Shown here: one piece after another, positions 43,860 through 55,768 of the stretch
Layout of the letters: every line of letters begins with the position of its first letter
How positions within the stretch are numbered: the stretch's first letter is position 1
Assembly (NCBI RefSeq): GCF_000091045.1
Contig: NC_006684.1
Span: 1,330,001 to 1,386,580 of the forward strand
Length of the DNA: 56,580 nt
Source of the DNA: Cryptococcus deneoformans JEC21
Taxonomy: Eukaryota; Basidiomycota; Tremellomycetes; Tremellales; Cryptococcaceae
Reading direction: 5' to 3'
The notes under the pieces: generated by a model
Told to the model about the DNA's origin: nothing
The model's input: only the letters and a program-made list of their open reading frames with translations
Databases searched by the model: none
Position numbers and translations under genes: made by a program

Positions 43860-45751
43860 CTACTTCCTGCCCCCGCCAGCACCTGCTGAAACAGGACTTG
43901 GTAAACCCACTCCACTCCCGCTGGCCACTTCCTCCATTGATTCAAAGCCGGCCCCATCAAACCCCCAACCCGTCTTTTGCTGCTGAACATGCGGCTTTCC
44001 ATATCCATAAGCCGCCTGATGATGGCCAGCAGAAATAACAGAACGGGAAGAAACGTCGTTTCGATCTTCATCGCTAATTGGCGCAGCAGCAGCGGCATTA
44101 TTACCCAATGGCCAGATGAACTCTAGGCTATTCCCTTCTTCTCTCCCTTCAGAGGCAGTATTGCCAAGTCCGGTAAGAAGCGCTGACCCCGGACCTGCCC
44201 CACTTGGATCTGCACCTCCACTCACCGACCGGCTGGCTCCTACCCCTCCAAAGATCTCGTCCAACAAATTCTTCTCGTCAAGAGGTACACCCAGCTCTGC
44301 CAGTTGTTGTCGTTGTCTCTCTAAGAGTATGCGTTGCTGACGCTGGTGATTCTGCTGGAGTTGGAACTCGGCATAACGAGCGAGGAGATTTTGATCCCAT
44401 TGAATAGGCTGTCCCCCAGGCATCTGCGTTGGAAGGCCGGGTTGAGGAGGCCCACCGGGATGAGACCCTGGGCCCTGAGCACCGTAGTATGGTGAAGGCT
44501 GAGGTGCGTCAGCAAATGGTTGACGAGGTAGATATGACGCTTGCATCCCCAAAAGAGACTTGGGGTAACCAAGATAACCGGGATGACCGTTAGGATTGTG
44601 AGGATAGGAAGGATGAACACCGAGCTGTGGGACACCTAAAGATGCTTGCATCGGAGCAGCGGCAAGAGAGTTGGTCATTGGGTATGGAATGGTGTCTGAT
44701 GGGTGACGATGGATTGTGGGAGTTGTAAGCGGTGTTTGGGAGGATGAAGCGGCAGGAGCTAGAAATTCGGCGTGAGGAGATCGATGACGAGATGCAAAGC
44801 GTTCGAATGATGGTTGAGAGGCGTGCATACTGAGTGCGTATTGTAATCCATCGAGAGATTGTCTTGATGCCTGAAGATAAAGTCAGAACTATGAATGTTA
44901 TACATCAGAGCACACTTACGTGGGGCACGTCATCAGCCAACTCGTCCTCTTCCCTCAAACTACTCATACGCTTCCCATTCCCATGTTCTGCATTTGACCG
45001 TCGTCTGGGCTTCTCTTCTTCTTCACTATCAGACTCGCCTCCACTCATGATCTCATCGATGAAACTCCTCTTCTCGCTTGGTTCACTTTTACGTCGCTGT
45101 TTCTTGTCCTGTCTTTTCCTCTTCCTGTCTTCACCTGGCCGTACTGTTCGGTGCTTGAACGTTTCCTTCCCTTTGAGACTCCTAGTAGGAGGAGGGTTGC
45201 CGTTTGCCGCAGCCGCCGCCTTGCTTTTGGACGCAGAGCCTCTCCTTGAAGTATCATCATCTTCATCATCATCATCATCCTCTCCCGCCAGCGCCATTGC
45301 TGCAAACTCTGCCGCCCGTCTCCTCTCAATCATCCCTTCATACTATTATCTCATCAGCCTCCTTTCTCACCCAACGAAACGATATCCTCTGGTAGCTTAC
45401 ATCGTGATACCTGTCTATCTCACTATCCAGCTCCTTGCTTGAGAATTCGAACGCCTTGCCGGCCGCAGAAAATATGATGATCGACACATCTGCGGCACAA
45501 AGTACCGATAATTCCCAGGCCTTCTTCATCAAACCTGCTTTCCTCTATTTCGCGGTCAGTATATACTCTGGAGCATTACGGATGATGATAGTCCATGTTT
45601 GAATGGTGGACCAACCTTGAGAAAGGTAACATTTCTGTTACGCTCGTCCTGAGGATGACCTATTAGCCCCTTTTTTTTCTTAGGCGCAAGTTCTGCTCTT
45701 CGGCAGAAAACGTACAGTGAGCGGGCGAATTTCAATCTTTTTCCTTCCCAT
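43860..45751 (-). CDS. MADS-box transcription factor, MEF2/Rlm1 type
   Basis: The start is ATG 45751. The first three exons join in phase as MGRKKIEIRPLTDERNRNVT, FLKRKAGLMKKAWELSVLCA and ADVSIIIFSAAGKAFEFSS. This is a full MADS box of the MEF2/Rlm1 subclass, with the IRPLTDERNRNVTFLKRK core in place of the SRF/Mcm1 pattern. ELDSEIDRYHDYEGMIERRR follows. Then come an Asp/Glu run, basic nuclear-type clusters (DRKRKRQDKKQRRK, EEKPRRRS) and a long Pro/Gln/Gly-rich region with a short Q-rich helix (FQLQQNHQRQQRILLERQRQ). The tail ends AGAGGGRK. Rlm1-type factors bind CTA(A/T)4TAG sites and in yeast act downstream of the cell wall integrity MAP kinase; that role is inferred here. Confidence 0.9.
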
Positions 45752-46738
45752 AACCTGTCTCGTATGCTTGTGTATGATGTGAGGTATTCGAAGTAAGGTG
45801 AAAGGAGAATAAGATGAAGGGTTAGATCTCTTTTGTCGGCCTGTGTCCGTCTTTCGCCGAAGATGCGTGCTGTGGCGCCGAAATGAAAGATACTTGTATG
45901 GCCGCTTGAGATGAGGTATATGTTGTCTCTCACTGGAGGTGCCTCTGACAGCAGATCATTTATCTGTACGGCAAATGACGAGAATGGATGGGAAAAAAGA
46001 TGTCAATATTTCGCGAGTTGCACAGTCAATGCTCTACAGCAGAAGATGCCTGTCAGGGCAGGGATCGATTCCGGAGGCGGTGGGCCCCGGCTCAAAATAG
46101 CCACCGGCGCTTTTTCTAATCGGCCACGTCCGAAGTGGTATTGCCGATTAGATTAACTCTTAACAATTTGGTAATGCTTCTTGTATTCGCCAGCTTTCCT
46201 TCGCTTCTACCTTGAGCATGGACATTTATATCAAGTCGGCCCTTATACGTAGCTTCGGACATTCTCCAAGTGAATCTATGCTTCCTACAGTGGCACTTCC
46301 GTTTGGGAGCGGTCAAGAAGAGACGACCCAGATTCAAGTTTTGCAGATAATAGAGTTAATTATTTACAACAACTCTAGAGTACGACGACAGCGCAGCAAG
46401 AGCACGACATAAAAATCATTTAGTTTCTTTGTACATATCGGGTTCATGCTTGTTTCCGTTGTTTGGCGGATGAATACAATAGTTGTCAGCTCAGTGTAAC
46501 CTTATATTTTGTTGATTTACTTGTCATGAAACATCATATATCGTTGTTGTTAGCCACACGTATCCTTAGATGTAAAACCTTTCAAATTATTCACAAGATG
46601 AAGCACAGATCGCCTAGGTACATCGCTTATCATACTAAGCGGTTAGGACTTAAATTGCTGAATCTTGGGCAATGATAAGTATATGCGGAAACATAGCAGT
46701 TACATATATATACGGTGGGCTAATGGATCTCCTCAAAA
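45752..46738. other. Intergenic region, MADS-box promoter side
   Basis: About 1 kb lies between the MADS-box start and the cupin stop, both on the minus strand. A GC-rich patch occurs at 46060-46130 and an AT-rich part at 46380-46700. No tRNA or repeat is supported. Confidence 0.4.
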
Positions 46739-47428
46739 GTTAGAACTGGGCGTGATAAGCGTTGAAGGGAGGTTCTTCCAAGCCACGACCGTTGACCTTG
46801 ACAGGCTCAGAGGGGACGACAACAATAGCGAACCCTGAGATATAGACCATCAGTATTTTGCACCCTTATCCTCTATTTATCACCTATATCGATGCACAAG
46901 GAGACTCACTAGCCCAGTCGGTGGTGTTGTTGTTCCAACCATGAATATTGCCGATCTGTACAATGGCATCGCCTGCTCGGACAGTCTTCGAAGAACCGTC
47001 GTGAAGGATCATTTCAAGTTCACCATGGACGACGATGAGATAATCTAATTGAGAAACTTTGAGCTTGCAATATCTAATAGGAGTCAGATCACACTCACCA
47101 ATGGTTTGAGTGAAGTGAACGTCGCTTTTAAAGCCTGGAGGAAAATCTGTACATAAGTTAGCTCAAGTATCAACTGCAACAGAGGACATAGCGTCGACTT
47201 ACCGAGCCATCGCAAGGAAATAGCGTCATCGTTGGAGACCTTCGTAGGCTTGATACTAGCCCATTCGATAGCTTTGTCCGGCTTCCCCACGAGCTCTGGT
47301 TGGAGGAAACCGACAGCTGCCTGGAAAGGGGAATCGGCTGGATAATGGATCTTTTCGTCAATAATGTGAGGCTCGCCGTTGGCACCATGAGCTACGATGA
47401 TTTGTCGGGGAGGAGGAAGAGTGGTCAT
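46739..47428 (-). CDS. Cupin-domain protein
   Basis: The start is ATG 47428 (MTTLPPPRQIIVAHGANGEP). After an N-terminal segment with PFQAAVGFLQPELVGKPDKA, the cupin barrel reads DFPPGFKSDVHFTQTIDYLI, VVHGELEMILHDGSS, VRAGDAIVQIGNIHGWNNNT and GFAIVVVPSEPVKVNG, ending NAYHAQF (TAA 46741-46739). The HxxxxIDY...HGE and GN.HGW blocks are the two cupin motifs; the His of SDVHF and the His of IHGW are candidate metal ligands. Similar small single-cupin proteins are common in fungi, often near oxidative or secondary metabolism genes, but no such cluster is seen here. The substrate is unknown. Confidence 0.85.
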
Positions 47429-48357
47429 GCTTGTTGAGCTTTTGACTGGAGATTTCTATAGAAGCTGTAGAGGTTGTGTTGGGAGTGAGTAGAAGATGTG
47501 AGGCGTTCGTGGGTATTTATACATCTTGCTGTCGATGGTTCGGTCACTCGATCATTGGCGACACTCTTCGTTCTCTGGAGGACCTCCACTGCGGCGTTTA
47601 ATCTATCTTTTGGTAAATGGAAGAGGGACAGTCTGATGATGACGTTGCTTCCTGTCGTGATTAAGTCAGCGTATCAGGTATGATGGAATACTGTGCAGGT
47701 GGCTAAAGAACTATTGAAGAGCTCCTGAAACATGCTGAAGAAGAAATGCCGACGCCGAGCTCCTTTCCCCGAGGTCAGTCATGGATTGTGGATCATGATG
47801 GAGGCCCGCAGATGATGGGGGCTCTCAGCAGGAAAAGCATGTTTTTGTCCAGTTTGCTTCCGCTCACACATCACGCAAAATATTAGTTATTTGAGCGAAG
47901 AAATGAACTTTTAGTCAACGAACAGTTCCGCCGTTCTCGTCGACACAGACCTATTATTGTTTATACTTCAGTGCCCTAATCTGGTGTGAGATACCACCCG
48001 ATTATATCTATGCCCTGGCGATGGCCTATAGAGATCAAAAAATCCCACAGGACATTTCAGACAGCAGTTTTTACCAAGTATATCTGGAAATTTGATTCCG
48101 GTGAATGGGGAAAGTAGATTCTACGATTCTGGCAAAGATAGATTCCCGATGCAGGTAGCACAAGTAGACTTACTGATTATTGACAGGCCGACAAGAGGTA
48201 TCTTGACGTTGGTAATGATAGCAATGAATGTCATATTAGTGGAACAATCTGAAAAATCAAGAGGAGTGATCCAATGCACAGTCGACCCCGATGCTATATG
48301 CCTGATGCAATAGATAATGCTTTCAACCGTTTCCACCAATGCCTCAGACAAAGATCT
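47429..48357. other. Intergenic region upstream of the cupin gene
   Basis: About 930 bp, including the cupin promoter and the COX11 3' UTR. Short overlapping frames on both strands (48092-48351) show no family features. Confidence 0.4.
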
Positions 48358-49460
48358 CTATGCCTTCTTCGCAAGCTCGTAATTCTCAAAACCTTGGGAT
48401 TTTTGGATGACATCCTCCGGAGCGTCTGGAACGGCGTGGCCCATGTCATTCCTTCGAGCACTGTGATGAAGTCGAGATAAGTGGATAGCACGACGCAAAA
48501 ATAAGAACAAGGCCCACCGGAAGAAGGTATAGTTCAAAACCACATCGTCCAAATTGTCCAACTGAGGCTCCTCGACGATATCACGGTCGATGAAGAAAAA
48601 TACTGGCAAATCCACTTCTTCACCCGCTCGGATCTTTTGCTCTTCGAAGCAGAAACATTCGACTTTGGCGAAGTAAGGGGCGATCTGGTACCGAGTTAGC
48701 TATGCGACCCACTTATCCCAAAGACCAATTTACCTTGTCAGGAGTGATGTTGTAGGTAGCAATACCAATCAAATCCTTGTCACCGTAGTTCTTTGCTGTG
48801 TAGAACGCCAATGCCGTTTCACCAGGCAGCACCCTCACACTTTTGGTCACGGGCTCAAATTTCCACGGTAAAGATTCTGCGCTTGATGATTGAAAGTGTA
48901 CCGTTATACGCTTACGACCTTCAGTTTCGGGGGTAACATAGAGACGATCAGGGGTGAATCGTGAGGTATCGGTCATGGGAGTGCCAGCGAAACCAGTGGC
49001 TGAGCAGAAAGCTCGGTAAAGGGGAACGGCGGCGTAGGTGATACCGAGGGCAAGGAACAGCTGATCAGTACGCTGAGTCAGTTTACACGCCGCTGTGTAC
49101 AAGCATTGGGGATAAATTATTTACTCACACTACCAGCAGAGTATAACAGGATACTTCTATTCTTGTTTGCCCTCTCCTTGTACATTCTTTGCCGAGCAGC
49201 CTCAACCGCGCGACGAGCTTCTTCAGCAGTTACTCGAGGCTTAGCACCGCCTGCAACTGCTGAAGCAGCAAATTTAGGGGGAGGGGGAGTAGAATATTGT
49301 CTGATGGATCGCAAAAAGCTGGACCGTGGCTGGATGAAGCGAGAGGTGCATGTTGGGCAAGACTGATAGAGAGAGTCAGCCATATGATGACCTAGGCGAC
49401 GAGTTAACTTACGAATGCACCGACCGCCGCACGAATAGAGAATCCTGTCAATGAAGCCAT
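48358..49460 (-). CDS. COX11: Cytochrome c oxidase copper chaperone Cox11
   Basis: The start is ATG 49460; exon 1 gives MASLTGFSIRAAVGAF, then SCPTCTSRFIQPRSSFLRSI with RQYST, a mitochondrial presequence. A charged linker precedes the membrane anchor (RSILLYSAGS and, after an intron, LFLALGITYAAVPLYRAFCS). The conserved core reads ATGFAGTP, LPWKFEPVTKSVRVLPGETA, AFYTAKNYGDKDLIGIATYN and PYFAKVECFCFEEQ with the copper-binding CFC. FFIDRDIVEEPQLDNLDDVV and NYTFFRARR complete it. Cox11 delivers copper to the CuB site of Cox1 from the intermembrane-space side of the inner membrane. The C-terminal extension ends ENYELAKKA. All key residues are present. Confidence 0.95.
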
Positions 49461-49951
49461 GTCGTCGTATTCTAACTGTTACAAGATTCCTACAGAGATC
49501 GTCGGTTGAAGATGATACGTATCAATAGTCTGAATAAACGGAGATGTTCTTGGAGGAGGAACGAAAGAAGACAACTTTTGATGACCATAATATAAATAAT
49601 GAGCCGATGCGGACAATTCCGAACCTGTTGAACGCCCGGCGACGTGATAAATCCATTCTTCGGAATTGGCCCATGCAGCCGATTTGCAGCTTAATTAGCA
49701 TGCATATCCGACTGGAGGATGATGCTTTGATGGATCGGTTGCTGCAAAGCGTTGGGTCTTTAATGGATGTATAGCATAATAGTTGTTCACAACCTTCGTG
49801 CATACGTAAACAAGTGTGGTAAGGTTCGATGTTTGAAAGGAATTGCTATTTATCTTCTGCGAGAATACAACACATGAATGAAGGAGACTACTATGTTTAT
49901 CCCCCAAAGCAGTTTGTATACAAATGCATAGCCGCGACCATTTATAACCTT
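49461..49951. other. COX11 promoter and SCL1 3' UTR
   Basis: About 490 bp lie between two minus-strand genes. Nothing else is seen. Confidence 0.4.
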
Positions 49952-51234
49952 CTAGTCCTTCTCTCCAACTCTAATCAACCACTCATCTCTCTCCCGCTCG
50001 TCCATCTGCCTAAACCTTCCATCCTGTCCTTCAATGTGCTTCTCATCCGGTGACAATGAGGAAATACCAATTTCAATTTCAGACGCCTTGAAATCCGTTG
50101 CGCAAATTGACGAGAGACATTCAATAGCCATCTAATAATAAGACTGAATCAGTAAAGAAGGCAGGAGGTACTTCAAGGAATGTCCACTAACCTCAATCAC
50201 ACCTGCTCGATCCAAATCCTTCTTCTCAGCTTCCAAAGTCTTCCATCGTTTCTCGAGCTACATCGCATTAGGAAATTTAGAGGAAACACTAGCAAACGAC
50301 ATACATAGTTGGCGGCTTCAGTCTGCTTCTGTCCTGAAGAAGTGGCCTTGTAGCCAGTAAAATATCCCGCAGGATCAAGTTTAAACAGTTGAGGTCCTCT
50401 TTCGTCATCGGGACCAATCAAAATCATAGCTTCATGGACAATTCAGTTGATATTCCCAGCAACAAGACTCGCAAGACGTACAAATACCGAGGGGTCGCAT
50501 GCCAGCTCGTTGGGTGTAAACTTGGTTGATGTTAGCCATACGCTTCGCGACTACATTCATATTAGCAACAGAGTCAGCTCTGATGTACACTGCCTGGCTT
50601 ACGAGATTCGGGAGTAATCTCATAACCGTATTTATACCTAAACTGAGCAGCCTCTGATCGTGTTCGCTGCACTTGCGCCCGCGCGTCGGCTACCTCATAA
50701 TATCAGCTCCTGTCCCCCCCATCCCATTCTTTTGCTAATGTTCAACATACCGATCAAGCCGGTCACTACACATCCAATAGTAGGGGTGATTTGAAACAGG
50801 TGGGTGATGGTCTCCGGGTCGAGGAGCTTGTCCTGTAATCGTCATATTAGCATGCTCTCATTTTCTCCAGAACATGTTCCACGCACAGGGACTTTCCGTT
50901 GGGTAATGACCACGGAGGTGTCCTTGCCTCTTATGGCCACAGCAGTGATACCGGCTGAAGAGATGGCCTTGAAAGCATACTCTGTCGAATTGTAAGCAAC
51001 ATGCGAATTCAATGGACGGTACGAAGCACTTACCGACTTGATAAAGCTATAGTGTAGCAATCAATTCGCATGTTAGCCTTCCAAAAATCTATGCAACACG
51101 CTCAGCAAACAGCGAATTGCAACGCACCCTTCCTTCAGGAGAGAAGATGGTGAGATATCTAAACCATCGACGTCAATGCAGTTCTCGGATGGTGTACTGG
51201 GATACACTCACCGATCGTAAGATGAACGAGACAT
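49952..51234 (-). CDS. SCL1: 20S proteasome subunit alpha1 (Scl1/PSMA6)
   Basis: The start is ATG 51234 (MSRSSYDR). The following exons encode [15 protein letters not shown] and [20 protein letters not shown], then [60 protein letters not shown] and [16 protein letters not shown]. Further on come [20 protein letters not shown] and [20 protein letters not shown], ending WLIRVGEKD. The [19 protein letters not shown] block is the alpha-subunit signature; RGKD, KVPDKLL and YTQRA.MRPLG point to alpha1. The subunit is part of the outer ring that gates the 20S core. LYQVE is encoded by a 13-nt microexon (51046-51034). It shares a 393-bp divergent promoter with RVS161. Confidence 0.95.
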
Positions 51235-51627
51235 GTTGGACGGTCACTCGTATAGTCTGTGGTTGACGTTGAGGTCCGTGATATAGGTTCTGGAGAGGAC
51301 AGTCTGAGAGTAAGAGCTCGAATGACACCCTATATGCTTGACGTTGAGAGGTCATCGACGACGCGCGAGCTCCTATCGGTACGGCGACCGCCGACTTCAA
51401 TTCTCTGCTCACGCCTTTTTCTGGCTTTTCTCCCGGCCAGCCTCTATTATGTAACATACTCACTTCGGTAGTTCGGTCTGCCCCGTCGACGTCGTCGCCC
51501 ACCCGCAACGAGTAGCCCCGACGTGGAGGACTGTTCTTAACCGTACACTCCTTACTTTACTTTCGCTGTTGCAAGCATTATAACATTAACTTTTAACTAG
51601 CCTTATATTCAGCGCAGTAGCCCAATC
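51235..51627. promoter_or_regulatory. Divergent promoter, SCL1 / RVS161
   Basis: The interval separates the proteasome and BAR-protein starts. I did not find a clear GGTGGCAAA-type proteasome element, and no other motif was assigned. Confidence 0.45.
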
Positions 51628-52872
51628 ATGTCTTGGTAAGTCAATTCGATCTCCAGTTGCAGTCGCCCGAAGCTAATAACCTGGCAGGGGAGGGTACGTC
51701 CACGCAATCCCACGCTCATCACTGCGTATCAGCCTCTCGCATACTGATACTGAGAACCATATTACAGATTTAAGAAGGCCGCCACTAGGGCGGGAACGTC
51801 AATTATGCAGAAGACCGGTCAGGTTGAGCGAACTATAGATCGAGAGTTTGCCGAGGAAGAAGGGCGATACAAGACGTGCGTCGGGATACTAGCTTCTTGG
51901 CACGAAAGGAAGGGCATGGATGGCTGATAAGCAACTTAGGATGGAGAAGGAAACCTTGAACCTTCAAAAAGAAGCAAAGACTTACCTTGACTCCATGCGA
52001 TGTAAGTGCGCTTCCTCAGCCAACAAAGCGTTGCGCTGATGATAGGAAACAGCCATGGCCTCATCCCAGTCTAGAATTGCCGAGACTGTTGCTCTATTCT
52101 ACTCTGCCGATCGAACGAGCGATGTAAGCTATGCCGGAGTTCAGCTACGGATATTCACTGACACTTATTTCGCAGGGTGCTATGGCTGGTCATGCGTACA
52201 AATCTGCTGTCGACGAACTTGATGCTGGAGTTGGTCGTGAGCTCGTAAGTGCATCTTGTTTACACTATCCCAAGCAACGTCTGATGGAATTGAACAGGAC
52301 GCTCCATTCCGAGCGACGGTCCTTGACCCAATCGGCAAACTTAACAGCTATTACACCAATATCGACGCGGCTATCACAAAGCGATCTCACAAGGTACTTC
52401 GTCGCTGCCCGGGCTGCTTGTGACCGTAGCTGATGACATGATGCGTAGATGAGCGACTATGATGCTGCAAGGGCTAAAGTTAGAAAGCTCGTAGAAAAGC
52501 CATCAGATGACTCTACCAAGCTTCCTCGGGCTCAATCCGAGCACGACGAGGCTCGTGATATCTTCAATATCCTTAATGACCAGCTTATCACCGAATTGCC
52601 CATCTTGGTCGACCTTCGTATCCGTGCGTCTTGTTTTGCGGCTGTGAGAGAGTTGAATTTATGCTGACCTCTCTTCAGCCTATCTTGACCCGTCCTTCGA
52701 GGCTATGATCCGTTGCCAACTTAACTTTGCTCAAGAAGGATACGAAAGACTTGCAGGCGTACAAAGGTACTTTGCTGACAGTATCCGAGATGACTATGCG
52801 AACGGCGCGCTCGACGCTCAGGTGGAGACAGTGTTGGAAGAAATGAAGGAACTGGCTATCTATGGGCAGTAA
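51628..52872 (+). CDS. RVS161: BAR-domain amphiphysin Rvs161
   Basis: The first coding exon is only 8 nt (51628-51635, ATGTCTTG). A 6-nt microexon (51688-51693, GGGAGG) follows, and the next exon gives FKKAATRAGTSIMQKTGQVE, so the start reads MSWGGFKKA, matching the conserved MSWxGFKKA N-terminus of Rvs161. The BAR helices continue: RTIDREFAEEEGRYKTMEKE, TLNLQKEAKTYLDSMR, SSQSRIAETVALFYS, GRELDAPFRATVLDPIGKLN, INDAI-like NIDAAITKRSHKMSDYDAAR, and LRIPYLDPSFEAMIRCQLNF. The protein ends ELAIYGQ. Rvs161 pairs with Rvs167 to bend membranes at endocytic invaginations. There is no SH3 domain, as expected for Rvs161. Confidence 0.95.
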
Positions 52873-55768
52873 GGGAAGTGGCTTTTGGCAATTAGATTGG
52901 AGCCTTGTTGTAAATTTGGATGTCATAAAACGACTATATCAATAACCGGTTCTGAAGACTTGTCAAGCCGCGAATTGTGCAGTGATGTATTTCGGCCTGG
53001 AGGGATAGTTGCCCGTGGAATAAGAACCCATAGGTGTCTGCTTTGAGGAGCATATCAAGGACTTAGGATTATCATCGGGATCATCATGTTTGAGTGGCTA
53101 GGAGTCATTCCTGTTGCAACAACAGGAGCTCCGTCTGTCTTCTTTCGCAAGGGATGGCTATTGTATCAGTGACACTACACAGGCCGGTTCTACTTGTGAT
53201 AAGAAAATGGTCGCTACTTTGAAGGATCAATCGCTGCCATTTGCTTGTCTACTGCCTGTTTTATATATTGACATTGCTCAAGCTACTGTTCATGCGATTT
53301 TCTAATGGACGGGATCAAATTGTGGCATCTCTTCTTTCTTCCCAGCCTAGTCAAACTTCGTTCCTTCCTCTTCGTCACTGATTTTGATCTTTCTGGTCTT
53401 CTACATTTCTACGTCTGATATACTATCCCGGTTGTACCCAGCAGTTTAGCAATCCATTCATTTGATTGAATCACTCAAGACAAAAGCCGGCACATATATC
53501 CATCTGTACGCGTCTCGGCAGTCCGATCGCACATGAAACGCAATGGTCTGTGCGCCAAAAATCAGTTACCGCTTAGCATTCTCTTCCCTGCACCGAACAA
53601 AAGGCAGCAAATAGCAAAAGGTACGAAGACAATAAGACCTAGGAGGAAATGAAAACGATACAAGTCAGGCGCGATGGAATCCGCTGGGGAACGCTTTGAT
53701 TCTTCCTTTCATGGAAATCAAGATGGATACTGATTGCGGTTATGGGAAGAACCCAGAAAAAGAGTTAACAGTATGTACCTTTGTCGTCTTGGCAATCACG
53801 ACCTTGCGCTGATGTTAAATGGGCCAGCTTCTACTGACGACTGACAATTAACTTACCAAGCCGCAACGATCAAAGCGTACAAAACTTTTAGCTTCGGGAT
53901 AGGTATACGAAAAAACATGTGAGTAAACATCCTTTCTGAACGTTTCAACATGATACACACAACGACCCTTGATCGGGAGATGAGAACATGTCTGTCTCCT
54001 GAGTACCCTGTGCCCTCGTTCCAGTCGCAGCCACTTGCCTCGTGCCTGCGACATGGCAATGGGTTTGTGATTTTGATGTTCCTTGTGTCTTTTGTGTCTG
54101 TGGGATTTGGGCGCGGCTTCTACCTGTCGCAATTCGTGCCGGCAATTTAGCGCCACTGTCAGCTTGCAATCCATGTCGAGGGTACCGGGCCACCGGTATG
54201 ACCCTACTCTACCAAGAGATTTAAACGGATTGCCCAGAAGAAGGGTCGCTGATGACTTCTTTGTGTGGTTATCTTCAGCGACCTTATTTGACTTGATCTC
54301 TTGAAGAGGAATCGGCAAGCGAACTGTACATACGCACTTTTGGACTCTCTCACATTGTGGAATAGCTTTCGACACCCATAATCATCGGCACTTAGTCTAT
54401 TACACATTCGCGTATCCGACATCGTAACCTTTCGCATCTCCCTCACATCGTCCGGCACTGTAGATATCGACTCCATCCCGGTGCAATTCAATATTATCAG
54501 TATCCTCTCCGATTCATCAAGCTTTTTAGCATTGAGCAGAGCCTCTTTGAAATCTCTGGTGAGTCTTTCTGCCTACAGCCTTGCTTTTGTGGTATAGGGC
54601 GTGATGGGTTCTCCCTCCTCTCCCGGCTTCTTTTTGGGTTTCATATCTTGTCGCCAGCACCCTGTGTCAAGGCAACACGACCGGTGGCCAGCCGCCGGAT
54701 ATTCGCTTTTGAGATCTGTATCATTACAACGTCCCTCATTACCCGACCAGGAGGCGTCATTTCTCTCTCACTTCTTACCTTCACTCTTTGCTACGAGTCA
54801 AGGGTTTAGTCAGTGCCAAAGGGATTGCACTCTGGCAACCTTTAGATCTCTCAAGTGCCATCTTATTGATCGCCATTGCCAAGCAGGTCGATATCAGTCG
54901 TCCGTGGCCAGAGCCCAGAGGGGCGGAACCTCCTTTCATTGACGTGGCGGGGATCGCCACGCCGGCGTGTTTCTCTTTCGATTATCAACCAGTGACCAGT
55001 GTCTATGTCAGCATCAGCTGAGAGATCCGAGACCAGCCAGCAGTGTAATCTGCATGGCCGCTGTTTATACGCTAAGGGTGAGAAAAGGCGTCTTAAACTC
55101 AAGGGCGCGTCATCTCTGAGTAGCGCAATCGGCGCTGTCGAGTTTTGTTACGCCCCCACACTTGATGGGACGATCAACCCTCCTTTGCTCAACGTGTTTT
55201 TCTGAATTCTGACGCAAAGACCCCTCGGTTCCCTCCGCGTTTCCCCACCCTAACGCGTTAGAGCGAGTTCGAGCGGCACGCCCGTCCAAACTTTTCATTT
55301 TGCGATACAGTCATCCACAACTCATATCACCCCTTCTTCCATCCTGTTCGCATTTCTTCTCTTCTTCCTACCATCCTCTCTCTTCCTGTGCCACCTCTGT
55401 TTCCTTGTATCGTACTCAGAAGACATACCGTATTCGTATTTTGTCTAGCTGTGTAGTCAGAATCCCCGAGATCTTCTGTAAAGCTGACCATAGCCTGCAT
55501 CACCGCATATTCCAGATCTTGTCGGCACTACTCTTCGTATACACTCGACTGTATACTTGTCAAAGATAACCCCAAGGCTCACCTCTCTGTGGATCATCCG
55601 CCTATCTACTAAGATAATTTGTCAAGAAGGTATTCTCGCGCCCTTCTTCTTTGACGTCTCCTTCCCTTGTGATCACTTCGCATCACCTTCATCCTTTCAC
55701 CTTGCGGCATATATTCCTTCCTACCCTTCAAAAAAACTTCTTGCTCGGCTTTTTTTTTAACGGTTGAA
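52873..55768. other. Long interval without a convincing gene
   Basis: This 2.9-kb stretch separates RVS161 from the final gene. A 175-codon frame on the minus strand (53848-54375) and shorter ones at 54601-55200 have atypical composition and no introns or motifs, so I do not call them genes. The last 600 bp before the ATG at 55769 are pyrimidine-rich and contain no ATG, consistent with a long 5' leader. A small hairpin (GTGGCG/CGCCAC) is at 54945-54960. Confidence 0.5.

Noticed and set aside
46040..46130. Possible tRNA (GGGATCGATTCC resembles a B box)
   Set aside because: No matching A box, acceptor stem or cloverleaf could be drawn around it.
53848..54375. 175-codon open frame on the minus strand
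   Set aside because: It has no recognisable domain, a composition rich in Arg/His/Cys/Ser unlike neighbouring proteins, no introns in an intron-rich genome, and overlapping frames on the other strand.
54945..54960. Short hairpin GTGGCG/CGCCAC as a terminator or structured RNA
   Set aside because: A six-base stem is too short to mean much in a eukaryotic intergenic region.
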